64,000 nt of DNA, taken from positions 2,615,397 through 2,679,396 of the forward strand of contig JAREIK010002991.1 of the NCBI GenBank assembly GCA_029783825.1, written 5' to 3'. Within the stretch, counting starts at the first letter, position 1, and each line of letters opens with the position of its first letter. Positions 1 through 13,000 of this stretch are shown here, piece after piece. The DNA comes from Sapria himalayana (taxonomy: Eukaryota; Streptophyta; Magnoliopsida; Malpighiales; Rafflesiaceae). Both the position numbers and the translations under genes were made by a program. The notes beneath the pieces were generated by a model. The model saw only the letters and a list, made by a program, of their open reading frames with translations. It did not search any database and was not told the origin of the DNA.

Positions 1-1830
1 TCATGCTTTGGAAATTATTGGTATTGATTTTATTAAAATAAATATTCTTGATGGTGTGATCTTCACTATTTAGGAGATATGACATATGAATGACTTAGAG
101 AAAAATCTATTATCACTGGGACAAATAGATAGTCTAGGATGCAAGACTCGTGTTAAAAATGAGATGATAAAGATAATGAGAGGCATGCTCATGATTCTGA
201 ATGGAGAAAAGATCATGATAAATCTATTCATACTTAAAGGAGAAATTATATACGAAGCTGATTTATGTGTTATATTAATTAACAAAGGAGAAGAGTCTAT
301 GATAATGTGACATCTTAGACTAGGCTACATGTCAAAACAAAGTTTAAAGATTCTCTCATATAGAAAGTTACTTATATGATTAAAATTGGTAGATCTATAT
401 TTTGTGAGCATTATATTACTAGTAAGCATCATAAATTGATATTTAGTAGATCAGTCACTAGAAGTAGATGTATTTTAGGCTTTATTCATTCAAATATATG
501 TGAATCACCAAAATTTATCCCAAAGATAACAAAGTACTTTGACTTTCATTAATGATTTCTCCTAGAGATTTTGGGTATATCCAATCAAGAAGAAGTTAGA
601 TATATTTCTAGTTTTTCAAGGCTTCAAAGCATGGGTAGAACATAAATTCAAGAAAAGGATTTAAGTGTTTGAAGAAAAATATTGGAAGAAAATAAATAGA
701 TTGAAAAATTCATGCCCTTTGTATGCATGATGATATAAAATATTAGTTAATGGTCATATACATGCCATAATAAAATGGAAAGTTTGAATGGATGAATAAA
801 ACTTTTAAAGAACAAATGAGAGCTATATTAAGGACTATAAGTCTACCCAACTCTTTTGAGTAGAAACAACTAATATTATATGTTATGTGATAAATTAGTC
901 GTTGTCAATTATAATATATTTAAGGGTATGCTGAATGAGTAAAAGGGTATCGCCTATGAGATCCCACTACCCACTAGGTCATTCTCAATAGAGATATAAT
1001 CTTTATAAAAAACAATTATAATATATTTATGTTATGACGAAAATGGTAACACATCAAATGAAGTTTCAGAAACTAAAAAAGTTTAAGTAGAAAATTACCT
1101 GATACAAAAAACTTCATTATCTACGGATGAAGAATCACTAATATTTCATGAACAAGTTGACTCTGATTCTCTAGAAGTTAGTTGGCCAACTCATGATAGA
1201 ATACTGCCAGCTTGACACTCAGAATATATTATAACTTTACATAAGAATAAGAATTAGAAACTTGTACCATTACTAAATAGAAAAAAGTTATTGGAGATAA
1301 ATATGTCTACAAAATCAAACAGGATAATATTGATTAAATAGAATAGTATTTTGTATGATCGATAGCAAAGAGACATGTTTATAAAGAAAGCATCGACTTT
1401 AATGAGATTTTTTCCACGATAGTTGATCTTACAACAATCATATTAGTAATGGCTTTCTGTACTACATTGATCTACATATGGAATAACTAGATATCAAAGC
1501 TATATATATTTTTTAATATAGAACTTGATAAAGAAATTTAAAAGCTCCATTTATAAATTAAACAAATCTTTATAAGGTATTGAATAGGTACCAATGTATT
1601 GATATAAGAGATTTGATTCATTTGTCATTAGCTTTTAGTACAACAAACTCAATTCATACCATTGTACCTACTACAAGAAATATGTAGATGAAAATAATTT
1701 CATTATGTTGATATTAGGTCATAATAAATATCTAATTTAAAAATTAAAGATACAATTGGTTAGAGACTTTAATATGAATGACTTGGGATTAGCAAACATG
1801 ATTCTAAGAATCTAGATTTTACAAGACTAA
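1..1830 (+). pseudogene. Degenerate Ty1/copia retrotransposon, 5' part (integrase and reverse transcriptase)
   Basis: Many stops and frameshifts, but copia polyprotein order is readable on the + strand. Around 470-620 there is an integrase-core-like stretch (LGFIHSNIC..., then FSxRFWVYPIKKKLDIF). Around 780-860 comes the integrase region NGxMNKTFKEQMRAILRTI. Around 1290-1480 is the start of the reverse transcriptase (YVYKIKQDN, ESIDFNEIFSTIVDLTTI, LVMAFCTTL). Around 1750-1815 is the stretch resembling the copia 'EFEMKDLGxANYILG' motif (RDFNMNDLGLANMILRI). The coding sense stops at 1830, where a Harbinger element is inserted, and resumes at 5956. No LTR was recognised in the window; the 5' end lies outside it. 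This is a dead copy. Confidence 0.8.
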
Positions 1831-2229
1831 TGGCCCATTTGATAAAACTGAAAAAAATTAAGTGCTGAAAAATGAGTGATGAAAAATTAAGTGTTGAATT
1901 TTATAAGTGTTGATTTGTATTGAAAAATTGTTCGATAAATTATTGATAATTGAATGCTGAAAATAAATATTTTATTTGATAACTCTAAATGTTGAATACT
2001 GAAAATGATGTTTTTTATATTTTTACCCTTATTATTAATGTAGTGCATAATATTCAAATTAAATAGAATTTCTAATAAAATTTGATTTTTCACTGCTATT
2101 GTTAAATATTATTTAAAAAAAATTACTAAAAATATTACCATAATTAAATAATAAATTCCAAAAAAGACATAAATATGTTTATAAAATAAACAAAAATTAA
2201 TTTGCAACCAATTGATTTGCTATTTCTTC

Positions 2230-3300
2230 TTTTAAATTAATCATGTAAATTTGATCAGTTTGTGTAGCTTTTCCTCCTACTTATAGCAGACTTTCATGAT
2301 TATTTTGAGGTATTCTTGAATTTTCACCATAATCATTTTCACCATGCTCTAAGAAAGAATCTGCAATACATAAGGTGTCATGCTTTTTAAGACTGGAAAA
2401 CGAGCTTTCAAAACACCAAAAGATTGCTTAATGACATTCCTCAATCTGGCATGTGCATAGTTGAATGTCTCTACTTTTGTATGAGGGTGGACACCATTGC
2501 GAAAATCAGACAATGTATATCAAGCATTACGGTAAAGTGCCATAAACCCTCGAGCATGTGGATATGACGCATCACAAAGATAATATTTATCTACATAAAA
2601 AATTAATTGTAAAATTAATTATGAATTTATTAATAAAAGCTAAGAAAAGAATTATACTAACCTGGTAAAGGTATTGAAAAATTATTTTCTGGATTACCAT
2701 AGTCTCTGATAAAACTCTTGAATCATGTGCTACGCCTTCCTATCCAGCCCAAACAAAATGTAAAAATCATATTGAAGTCACATATTACTAGAACATTTTG
2801 ATAACATTCTCCTTTTCCTATTCCTCTATAATGGACTTATTTGTCAGATGGAATCATAGTATTAATGAGTATCCCATCAAGTGCACCAATTGCACCCTAT
2901 TAATTAGAAAAAATATCAATATAACAATTATTATAACTACATGAATACTAAAAATAATAAACATGTAATTTTATTTACCTTGAACACTTCTCTTAATCAT
3001 TGATAGAGATGATTTTCTATAACTTCATTAATCGGGGTAGGCATAATCATCTCTCTTCTAAAGAGAAGCATTGCCTCTAGTACTTCATGAAAGTAATGAT
3101 ATATGGTTTGAGTTGAATGGTTGAATCTTCTTTTTGCATCATGATTTCTCATGTTGTGATTTAATATCATAAAGAACATCGCCGTTTTTTCTTCAACTTT
3201 GATGTAATGACTGTCTTTCAACCATTTTCTATTTTTGAAATGCTCACAATTACCCAAAAATATTTGCTTATTCATTCTTAAAATTTCTAACAATGTGCTA
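2230..3300 (-). pseudogene. PIF/Harbinger DDE transposase (HARBI1-like), decayed
   Basis: Read on the minus strand. The N-terminal part (2997-3293) reads ...EEKTAMFFMILNHNMRN...FNHSTQTIYHYFHEVLEAML, the helical region preceding the nuclease in this family. Near 2850-2900 is GALDGILI, covering the first catalytic Asp. Near 2385-2590 are YYLCDASYPHARGFMALYRN, carrying the second Asp, and NYAHARLRNVIKQSFGVLKA. In that last block the family's catalytic Glu (NVIE) is replaced by Lys. At least one in-frame stop lies in the nuclease core and one after the first Asp. The family excises and inserts at TWA sites; this copy should be inactive. Confidence 0.8.
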
Positions 3301-3641
3301 GATTACCATTTAAAATTTCTTGCACATATGCAAAACCTTTCAATGTCGAGTCGGCATCTTGTCTTCTTCCAAGTCACTTTTTTCTAATAATTTTTTTGAC
3401 TAGAATCAATGCAGTGATTTTCAATATATTTATTTACTTTTCAGTTAACATCTTCTGACAATATTCAATATTTTCAAATTAATCAAAAAAAAATTAAAAC
3501 AATTACAAACAAAATGAACCATAAGATATTGTCAAGAAAATAAATAATGTCAATACAAACATATGTGCAGAGAAAGTATAAAAATAACCCATAAAATAAC
3601 ACATTAAATTGCATTTGCAACCCAACGAACCTAAAAAAAAA

Positions 3642-4576
3642 CTAAAGTAATCCCAAATTTTTTGCATTTATCCAGATCCAAGCAATTTTGATTGCCTCTA
3701 GCTTTTTGAAAACATCATTCACTGTTTTATGTATGCTTTGCTTTTCACAAGAAATGTTAGAAGCTACAATGTACAAAGGGTCATCTATAGGTAATGTTGT
3801 AATCTCATCCAACTTCTTATTATATTTTTCAATGATAGGTCCATCTAATTGCTCCAATGTACTTAGAACAGCTTGCAATTTTTTATTTAGATCTCTTTTG
3901 TTTTTCGTTTGGTTCTTCCTTTTTGGTAAAGATATTTCTTTTGATGATGGAGGGCTTTGTGAAGATTTAGGCTTTATATCCTTGTATGTACAAGGATTCT
4001 CTACTGTTGGTTGGGTATTTGATGAATGTTTGTAGACACCATTTTTAAGCAACCCATGTCTAGATGGACCCCATAAATCTTGCCAGTAGTTGTAATGTCA
4101 TCAAATAGTGATCTCATCTTATCTGCATATTGTGGCCCAGTATATTGAAATTAGTTTGCATCTGAAATTTTCTGTTAATCAAATCAGTGTAAAAAGTCAA
4201 TTGTAGTTTATTTCATTTTTTTCAAAATATGAATTAAAGAAATGAGCTATACCTTAATATACTCTTCTCATTATTCTGAAATCTACTCAATTGTATTAGT
4301 TACTGGATTATAGCCATGGTCAAGCTTTCTTATTATATTTGACCATACAGTGTATTTAGGTTTTAAATAATTCCATTCGTTTTTCAATTACTTTTGAGTA
4401 AAATTAAAATTTTTGATCTCTTTAAAGGTTTTTAAAATTATATCCCATGATTCAACATGCAAGCTCTCCCCCCTCCCCCCTTTCCCAAAATATTTTTTTG
4501 GTCGACATAAATCTAAAAAAAATTTAACTAGTGTTGGGTCTTTCCAACTTGCTCTAATAGTATCAAAAGAAGTCAT
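3642..4576 (-). pseudogene. Harbinger accessory Myb/SANT-like protein, decayed
   Basis: Minus strand. The N-terminal piece (4388-4576) reads SWKDPTLVKFFLDLC ... ESWDIILKTF, the pattern of the plant Myb/SANT-like domain found in the second ORF of PIF elements and in related host proteins. The C-terminal piece (3642-4052) is a Ser/Lys-rich linker followed by a helical tail ending in KIAWIWINAKNLGLL. The two pieces are separated by stops around 4060-4380. In intact elements this protein cooperates with the transposase in DNA binding and nuclear import (family knowledge). Broken here. Confidence 0.65.
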
Positions 4577-5015
4577 TCCTACATAAGATAATTAACCAAC
4601 AAATATTTTAAATATTTTATTTCTTCAAGTAAAAGAATCAACAGTAAATTATAATTTTAAACATCAACAAACAATGCAACAATAAAACTCATATTATTGT
4701 ATAAAATGTAATATAAAACTCATTTAAATGCATAACCAACATACAAAAAACAAAAATATGTGATGAAATACATGACATAATAAAAGCAATAAGAAAACCT
4801 TTGAGACACTGGACATTATTAAGCAACTTTGAATGTCGTAACATCTATGTAGCTAAATATAATTCAGGGTACTTGAAGTATTTGGGATTCATTCCAATCG
4901 GCCTAATATAATTACATTAAGCAAAAAGATAAACAAAATAGAAGATATAGATGTGTTGCACATTAGTAGCGCAGGAGGTCTAGACAAGCTTTTGTGATTC
5001 AATTTAGTTAGTATT

Positions 5016-5345
5016 CAATTGATTCGGGATTCAAACAAAATAGAATGAAAATAACTAAAACCAATAAGGATTAAAACAAATACAAAAAAGAATAACAAAA
5101 ACCATTAGGGATTCAATCTATGTTCGACATTCAATTTACTATTTGGGAGTCAAACAAAATATAATGAAATTATCTAAAACCATTAGGGATTCAAACAAAA
5201 TATAACGAAATTATCTAAAACCATTAGGGATTCAAACAATAAGAAGGAAGAATAACTAAAACTATTAGGGAATCAAACTATTCGGGATGAAAATAAAATA
5301 CAAAGAAGAAAGACTCGAAGCAATAGAATTTCAAACTAATTCATG
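5016..5345. repeat. 41-bp tandem array inside the Harbinger element
   Basis: About eight degenerate copies of a unit containing 'ccattagggattcaaaca' then 'aaaatataacgaaattatct'. Starts are seen near 5020, 5061, 5102, 5142, 5180, 5221 and 5262, a spacing of 38-41 bp. It lies upstream of the Myb-like and transposase genes in their reading direction, so it could be a subterminal protein-binding array or a simple minisatellite. Confidence 0.8.
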
Positions 5346-5874
5346 ATTCAAAAATTTCGCACAAAAATTTATACATTTGGGATTCTAAGCAATCAAGAAT
5401 TCGAAGTAGTGTGATAAACAAAATGCTTTATTCTTAATTTTAAATTAAATCATAAGAAGCTAGTTGTTTGCAAAGAACTTCGCGAAGAAACGGCAAATGG
5501 ATTTCATCCAGAGAAGAAAACGAAAACAAAAACTAAATAATTCTAACACTGCGAAAATCAAATACCCAAACACATAAGAAATCTCAAATATCAACAACAT
5601 AAACACCAATTATGCTCACCGCAAAACGAAGCCGAATACACTCCCAAAACAAACAGAACCCTTGTGCGAGAAGGAGAAAAGAAGTTTGCATCAATGATGT
5701 CGATATGGAAACAAAACATGCATAGAAAATTTTAAGGACAAAATGATAATTTTAGATAATCTATTATGATGAGTGTTTTCAGCCTTTCACGATAAGTAGG
5801 TCTCTACCTACTTAAAATTATCAATGAATTTTTACTTAAAATTTTTAATTTTCATCTCCCAATATTTTTTATCA

Positions 5875-5942
5875 AACGCACTTAAAATTTCAAACCATTG
5901 AAAATTTAAAATTTTCAATGGTTTGAAAATTTTAAGTGCGTT
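5875..5942. repeat. Long foldback (palindrome) at Harbinger right end
   Basis: Core arms tttcaaaccattgaaaattt (5888-5907) and its exact reverse complement (5909-5928) are separated by one base. With one bulge the pairing extends outward through cgcacttaaaat / attttaagtgcg. The left arm is an inverted copy of the element's own right end. The same palindrome, more decayed, is in the related MITE at about 50450-50505. Confidence 0.9.
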
Positions 5943-5955
5943 ATGAAACATCCCC

Positions 5956-6700
5956 TAGGGTAACAAGAAGATTTTATTCTCTTCAAAGAAATATTTTAAA
6001 AAGATACAACATACAAGGTAGTAAGTCAAATTCTACCACTCCCTGTTAGTTTTAAGTTGTTCTCAAATATATATTCTAATACTGAAGAATAGATGAAGGA
6101 GATGTCTGGGGTAGTATATGTATCAGTAGTGGAAAATTTAATAATAATAACTAATATAAGACCAGACATTACACAAGCAATGAGAGTGGTTACTGGTAGA
6201 GTTATGTTGACTATCTAGAGATATTAATAATAATAACAACGACTCAACCATGAGCTATATTTTTACCCTTATTGGTAGAGTTATAAGTAGGGTTTCAAAG
6301 CTATAATTTATTATGTATATTTCTATGATAAAGATAACATATATTACATCTACACAAGCTAGTAAAGAGACAAACTAATTACAGATACTATTAGAAGATG
6401 TTGAATACAAATAAATTAAATTATTTTATTTTGTGATAGTCAAAGTTATCTATATTTAACAAAGAATATGATATTTCACTTGAATACAAAACATATGAGA
6501 GCACGATATTACTTTTTATGAGAAAAAAATAGAAGGAAGTATGAATATACAAAAGATTCATTATGATATGAACTTAATGATTATTATGACTAAATTGATC
6601 AATGTTAATAAGTTTGTATAATGTAGAACCTTTTATGACTTAGCAAGAATGTAAACAAGCATAAAGTTAAGTATGTAAGTTAAATTTAGGTAGAAGAATG
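5956..6700 (+). pseudogene. Degenerate Ty1/copia retrotransposon, 3' part (RT end and RNase H)
   Basis: Continuation of the copia copy interrupted at 1830. Immediately after the Harbinger end the reading is GNKKILFSSKKYFKKI, matching the copia stretch after the RT palm. Near 6150 it reads TNIRPDITQAMRVV, matching the 'TRPDIxxAV' motif. RNase H-like remnants follow to about 6500. Joining base 1827 to 5956 restores one continuous frame across the insertion site. Full of stops and non-functional. Bases 6500-6890 are AT-rich with nothing further recognised. Confidence 0.75.
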
Positions 6701-6901
6701 TAATGACAATAAATAATATTTTTTTTTTTGTAATTTATCATACTCACAAATAACATTTAGCTTGTATTTAATTTATTATATTACTTATTTTATTGATTCA
6801 AAGTTGAGTTTTGTAATTTATTGGATTTTTTATTATTGTGAACAATATTTTTATAATATTATTAAAAGGAAAAAAAAAAGATTTGCCGAAAATGTTAAGA
6901 A

Positions 6902-6909
6902 CTATATAA
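6902..6909 (+). promoter_or_regulatory. TATA box of the clathrin light chain gene
   Basis: The sequence ctatataa stands about 130 bp upstream of the ATG at 7035, in AT-rich DNA. Transcription would be expected to start near 6930-6940, giving a 5' leader of roughly 100 nt. No ATG was seen in that leader. Placement is inferred from sequence only. Confidence 0.6.
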
Positions 6910-7034
6910 GCTAAAAATTTATTAAAATAGTATATTCCCGTAAAATATAGTGAAACTAAAATCTAAACTAAGGGAAGAATTTGGGAGTGTGGGCTCTGAG
7001 GAAAGTTCTTTCTCTGCTCGCCATTGACAGTGCA

Positions 7035-10000
7035 ATGGCGTCGTCCTTCGATGGCGAAGATCGAACCTACTTCCAAACAGATCCGAATTCCCAAATTGAT
7101 GTATCGGTCGAGAACGAAGTTTATATACCCTTTGAAACTTCTCTGTCGTCTCAATCCGGCGATCGGATTTCTCCCGCTGATAGCATTTTCCCTGGGGACC
7201 CATCTCCTATGCTTCAGCCCATATTATCGAGCCAAACTCAAGCAGAATCAATGGATGCTTATGGACTTGGGGTTTCAGCTCAGACCACGGAATTTTCATC
7301 TCCTTTCGGTGCTATGGTCCCAGAGGCTAATGGTAAAGAGCATATAGAGGATCATAGCAGCGTCTTTGTAAGCGATGGTCCTCTTCTTCCAGAGGTAGAT
7401 GAGATGTTGGAAGAAGGGTATAAACTTCGGGAGTGGCGTAGGTGAGTGGTGGCTTGGTTTTTGTTCTGTTTGGTTTCGGATCTCTTTGATTTCGGATATT
7501 GGTGATCTTATTTATCATTGACTATCAAGCAAGTGTCAATGCAAATTGTAGAAGTATTGATTTTCTTGGCCTTGTCACTGAACTTTCATATTTTTCACAA
7601 CAGTTGCACATACTTACTTGGCTATGTCGTAGTTGATAATGAGGCTTACAAGTATGGGGTTTGTCAAAAAACACAACCTTTATATTGTTACATCTAAATT
7701 AAAAATAGTGCACTAGATGAACGGAGTGAAACTTATATGCACTAAATAGGGTAGATATAGCCAATATCAAATTATAATAACAAAATGCTGTGGTAGTCAC
7801 TAAAACATTACAGGCATAATTAAGTAAACATTATCTCATCTAGATGTGCAGATTAGGGCAACACGTGATCATTCTAACCAAAATATGAGTACAAATTTTA
7901 CTGAATGAGGCATAATCTCTTGTTAGAGTTTATGGGCACACCAATAATGATCAACTATAGTTTTACATTGAGATGTCAAATTGGCTAGGTGGCCCATCAT
8001 GGAACGATGTGCAGCCTGCTAAATGTGGGATGACACGACATGTCCCACCTTTGGGATGGGTGCAACCACAACCCAGAGTGCAGGCTGTTCTGGGCCTGAA
8101 GAGGCATGTGCAGGCCCACTGATGCTTGCGACATAGCTCGACCCAATGTGCCGGCTCTCATTGGACAAATTTGATCTTGGGTTCCTTTCTATGTTGGTTT
8201 GTGCTTTGGTAATGGGTGGACTCCTATGATCTTGTGAACTTATGACCGAAGCACAAGCAGAATTGTGACAACATAAATTAAAAGAATTGTAGATAAGGTC
8301 TAGTTGTGATGGAAGGTCTAGTGCTTTGGGCAATGTCATTCAAACTTGACTAGACTCATGGTTGTTTTGATTCAATAGCTATTCTAGTCATTGCATTGAC
8401 TCGACTATTGCATTGCAGGGGTTAGATAAAATCAAACTTTTTTCAACACTACCATTGTAAAAAAATCCAATGTATAGTATAGTGTTTACATGTGTAGATA
8501 TAGTATTCTTGGTAAAATTCACATATTATAGGTAAAAAGGACATATTAGTGATAATTATTATCAACAATGTTCATGTAGTGCTCATATCGAGAGCAATAT
8601 TGAAAGTTGACCTAGATATCCTGATTATTTGGGTCATTCAAGAGTCTTTGTAGAGTTTATCTATCGTGTGTATTATTAGAAAGAATTAGATAAAATTTTT
8701 CTTTAAAATAATAATTAATGTTTATCACCCTCTGGCCATTATAATCTTTATAATTCATCTAGAGGTGTTAAATGGGCTGGGATGGGCTAGCCTGGCTCAT
8801 TTTTTTGTGCCCAACCGCGTTGGCGTGACGTGCCAGGTAAGACACGATTCCTTGGAGGGTATGCTCGGTGTTGCCCGTTGCCTAAAATATGCCCTGTTTG
8901 GCTCGGCTGGTTTAGGTTTGGTCGAGCCTTTTTTTTTTAAAAAATTAGGGTTTTGAGTGCTGCGCCGCCACGCCGCCATGCTGCCGTTGCTCATCGGGTG
9001 TGCCGAGCCATTGACCGTCGGGCCTCCCATTTGGTGTTGCTCGGTGCATAGTCACCTGTGCCGTGCTCACATGCCAAGCATTAGTACTGTGCCTGGCAGG
9101 GCATGTGGGCTGAATACCCTTGGCATGACATGATTAGTGCTGAGGGTTCACCTGGCACGAGCTCGGGCATGGTTATTGTAGCATGCCGTGCCGGGCTTTG
9201 GGCATGGCTTGGCCCATTTCTCCCATTTGACACCTCTAAGTTTATCTCTTTTCTTTAAAATTTTGGATTATCAATTTAGAAGTTAGTAATCACATGATAG
9301 GTGATTATTCGTTGTTTATTTATTTATTTTTTTGTTTTTTAAATATTGTTATAATCATAGATAAATTATCAAGAGTTATTAATTACGATAATATTTTATT
9401 TGATATTTTATTCTATTTTTATTAATTTTATTAACAGTTGAATTATTATTCTTATTTATATAAGTAATTTTTTTAAATAATATTGCTTTGATTTTATTTT
9501 TTCTTTTATCAATGCTATTTGATTTTATCAAAAGATTTCGAGGATTGCTTCCTCTATGATTGAGTAGTTGAATATATGTTCTTACTTTTATGATATGATA
9601 TTCCACTAAATACTTGAGTATAGTTGATTTATAATTTATAAATTCTTGACTTAGTCATTAATTTTTGACTAAGTGGAGAATTCTAAATCATAATATTAGA
9701 TGTTTTACTATACAAAAGTGTCAGGTTTGTTAGTTATAAAATATATGAGTTTTATATTATTTTCATTAGGTTTATGTAAGTAAGAATTCATTCATTTTGA
9801 TACACTCACAATTTTGTGGATTATTAGAAATTATTATTGAGATAAATTTAGATACTTTGTTATTTTACTTAATTGATTCTTTTCATTGTTAGGTTAGGTT
9901 TTTTAATGATTTTTTTAATTTCATAAAACATAAAAAATTAATTTAATAAAATATAAAAATTGTTAAAAGTATGAATGCATTAAAGTATGTGTAATAGCTT

Positions 10001-13000
10001 TAATATTTATTATATTGATCACATGATCAATAAAAAAAAGATATTTGGTTATGATTATTTAGATGCTCTTTTTTGTTATAAGTATTATAAAATTTTTTGA
10101 GGAAATATAATTTAAATCATAAATTATCTCATTAATATTATATTTTTACTGATATTATTTTGAGCAAATTTTATTTTAAAAATCTAGAAAAAATATGGAT
10201 ATAAGTGATTATATTCTAATCAACTATTTTTTTCTTTTATAATATTATTTGCATCTTCAGTTAGAAGAGAAAGTTATTATTTGACTATATTTCAACTTGA
10301 TTGTTTATATAATGTTGACTTTCATATAGAGTTATTGTATGTACTAAAAGATACAAATCAAGTTAATTCTAGGGTGATAAAGATGTTTTTGAAAAGGAAA
10401 TTTCCTAAAATACAGTCAATTTGATAGTTTTTAATTTTGTTCTAGTCCCATTTTAGGCTGAGATAAGAATAAGAGGACTTGACCATTTATGACTTAGACT
10501 CTAATCTAAGAGAAGTGAACATTCATAGTATGCTCATAGCAGTCTCCCAAGAAGCCATATAATCTCACGATTGATTCTTGTTATCTTAATTTTTTGATAA
10601 CTTTCCAAAAGAAAGAAAAAATGGTACTAAAACCTTTTTGTATATGTACTAATATACTTTTATTTTTTTCTTTTTGTTGTACTTTTTATTGTTTCTCTTG
10701 ATTAGAGATGTCAAAATGGGCTTGTGGCCTCTCCATAGCTTTGCAAAACCCATGAAAATAGGCCTAATGGCATGATTTGGCATGATTGGAATTGTGTCTG
10801 GAATAATGTCGGCTAGTAAGTATGATGAATTGGGTCATATTAGGTTAGGTTTTTGGCTTGTGTGCTGTGAGGTATGTGATATGACACCACATGACATGTT
10901 GTGCACGTGAGCTAATTTTAGCCCAACTAGCCGACCTAGGTTAGCCTGGACCCATCCTAAGTTAGTCTGGAATGAACCATACTTGCATGGAGTCTAGGCC
11001 TTAGACATGACCCAAGTTAGCTTGGAATGCCAAGCTAACCCAAGCTAGCTTGGATTTGAGCTGTGCTTGGTGCTTGACCTAGGTGGGTTTGGCATGACTC
11101 GATCTAGCCTGGCATGATCTGGCATGACCTTAATGGGCAAATGAGCCATGTCGGGCTTCAATATTTTGGAATTTTGCTAGCACATCATTAATGCTACAAA
11201 TCATATTGTGTTTGGCATGATATGTTAGTTTGTCTGGGCCTACAAGCAAGGGTTGTGCTGGCTCAACATTGCTCATTCAACACTTATACTCTTGATTATG
11301 ATGGGACATACATAAATGTGTCAAACAAATCAGGTGATCACTTGAAAAAGCCATGTTAGGAACAACACGACTTGAAAAAGTCGTGTCAGGCATGACATAA
11401 CACGTGCAAGAGTTGTGACAACACTATATGGTAGTCGGCTCATGGCATGCTTGTGTCATGTTGGGCTTGGCCAAATAGCACCTGTGAAAAAGCATGCCAT
11501 GGCTTAATGCCTTTAGCATGATCAACACAAATAGGCATTAAGTGTTAAGTTTCCACACTTTTTCATGCTAGAAATAAAAAGTAGGCATTTAAAGCCTACA
11601 TGCCTATTTTTTTATATATTTTACTAATAGGGGTACATGAAATAAATGCACTATATCTTAAAAAAAGATAGTTGTCTTTGCAATGGCCAATGACTATGAT
11701 AGTGACACATGACGTTGTCTCTATCAGATAAATGTTATTATATAATGTTTAAAACGATAATTTTTTTAAGATTTTAATGAATCTCAGTCTTTGATTTTTT
11801 TGTCCAATAGTTTTAGATAGAAATTTAATGGTTATTAGGTTTCAGCTCAAAAATATAAAATAAAATTTAAAAATTAATATTTTAATTTTAATTTTTTTAT
11901 GAATGCAATGTTAATATTTATAAATTTTTATATTAAATTATAATTTCTTCTCTCTCTAATTTAAATTTTCTTAAAATTTTAAAATTATGATACTATTAAT
12001 TGTATATTTTTAAAATAATTTTATTTAAATATGATATAATCATATAAATTAATATTGATGAGTAAGTCTCATGATTGTAGACTTATGATTTCTTAATTTT
12101 CATAATTTGTATTATACTTAGGTATATATGCAACATGAATAATATTTTTAATTATATAGGAAATACTTATATTCTAGTTTTATTAATATTAGTATTTTAA
12201 AAAGTGTTCTTTAGGCATGCCTTAAAGTACATCTCAACGAGAGACGTTCTAAAAAAGTCTCAAGGTGTTAAAATAAATGTGCAACACATTGAAAGTGTAT
12301 GCTTTCTTTGGTGAGGCTTCTTGAAAGCACAACGACATACATTTTTTTTGCCTAACCGAAAAAGGCATATGTCTCATGGGAAGGTGATATATCATTGAAA
12401 TTTTGATGAAAATGGAGGGAAAAAAATGGTGTGAACCTGGAGGAGGGGACCTGATTGCTTGCTGCCACATAAATCTAAGTCTGAAGGCTAGCTTTGAAAG
12501 ATTGTGCTTGGATGAAAAATGGGAGCAAAAAGATGAAAAGAGAGACAAAAAAAGAGTAGCATCAGCATTGTAAAAAAAGAGTGGTATCGGCATTTTATTT
12601 TGATAATGATAAAATTATTTTAAATATATTAAAATTTAATATATTATAAAATATTTATTAAAATATTTCATATTATTTTATTTTATTTTTAATATATTAT
12701 AAAATATTTATTTATTACATTTATAGTCATAAAAAGCTTATGCCTCAATGCTTTGAGGTTTATGTTTCGCCTCACTAATATGAAAATGTCTCGCCCCTAA
12801 TGTTTATCTTTCAAAATATTGATTACTTTTTAGATATTAAATAAGTAATAAAAATATTGGTCTTTTATATTATCTTTTTATTAATTAATTACATGGGTGA
12901 GCTGAAAATATTATTAAATATATATTTACTTGTATGAAGTAATTATAAGAATCAAATGATATAATTTATGAATAATTAAATAATCTATTTAAATATTATA

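Larger units (their letters stand above)
1831..5955. mobile_element. PIF/Harbinger DNA transposon, full length but decayed
   Basis: A 4.1-kb element with terminal repeats TGGCCCATTTGATAA (left) and TTATGAAACATCCCC (right, inverted, imperfect). It is flanked by TAA (1828-1830) and TAG (5956-5958), consistent with the TWA 3-bp target preference of this superfamily after one mutation. Two minus-strand gene remnants lie inside, the usual PIF pair: a DDE transposase (2230-3300) and a Myb/SANT-like protein (3642-4576). Subterminal structures include a 41-bp tandem array (5016-5345) and a long foldback (5875-5942). It is inserted in the RT region of a copia element. Both coding parts are broken, so it is non-autonomous now. 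Confidence 0.85.

Noticed and set aside
6981..7034. N-terminal extension of the clathrin light chain from 6981
   Set aside because: The codon at 6981 is TTG. The first ATG in frame is 7035 with a good context and a family-like N-terminus.
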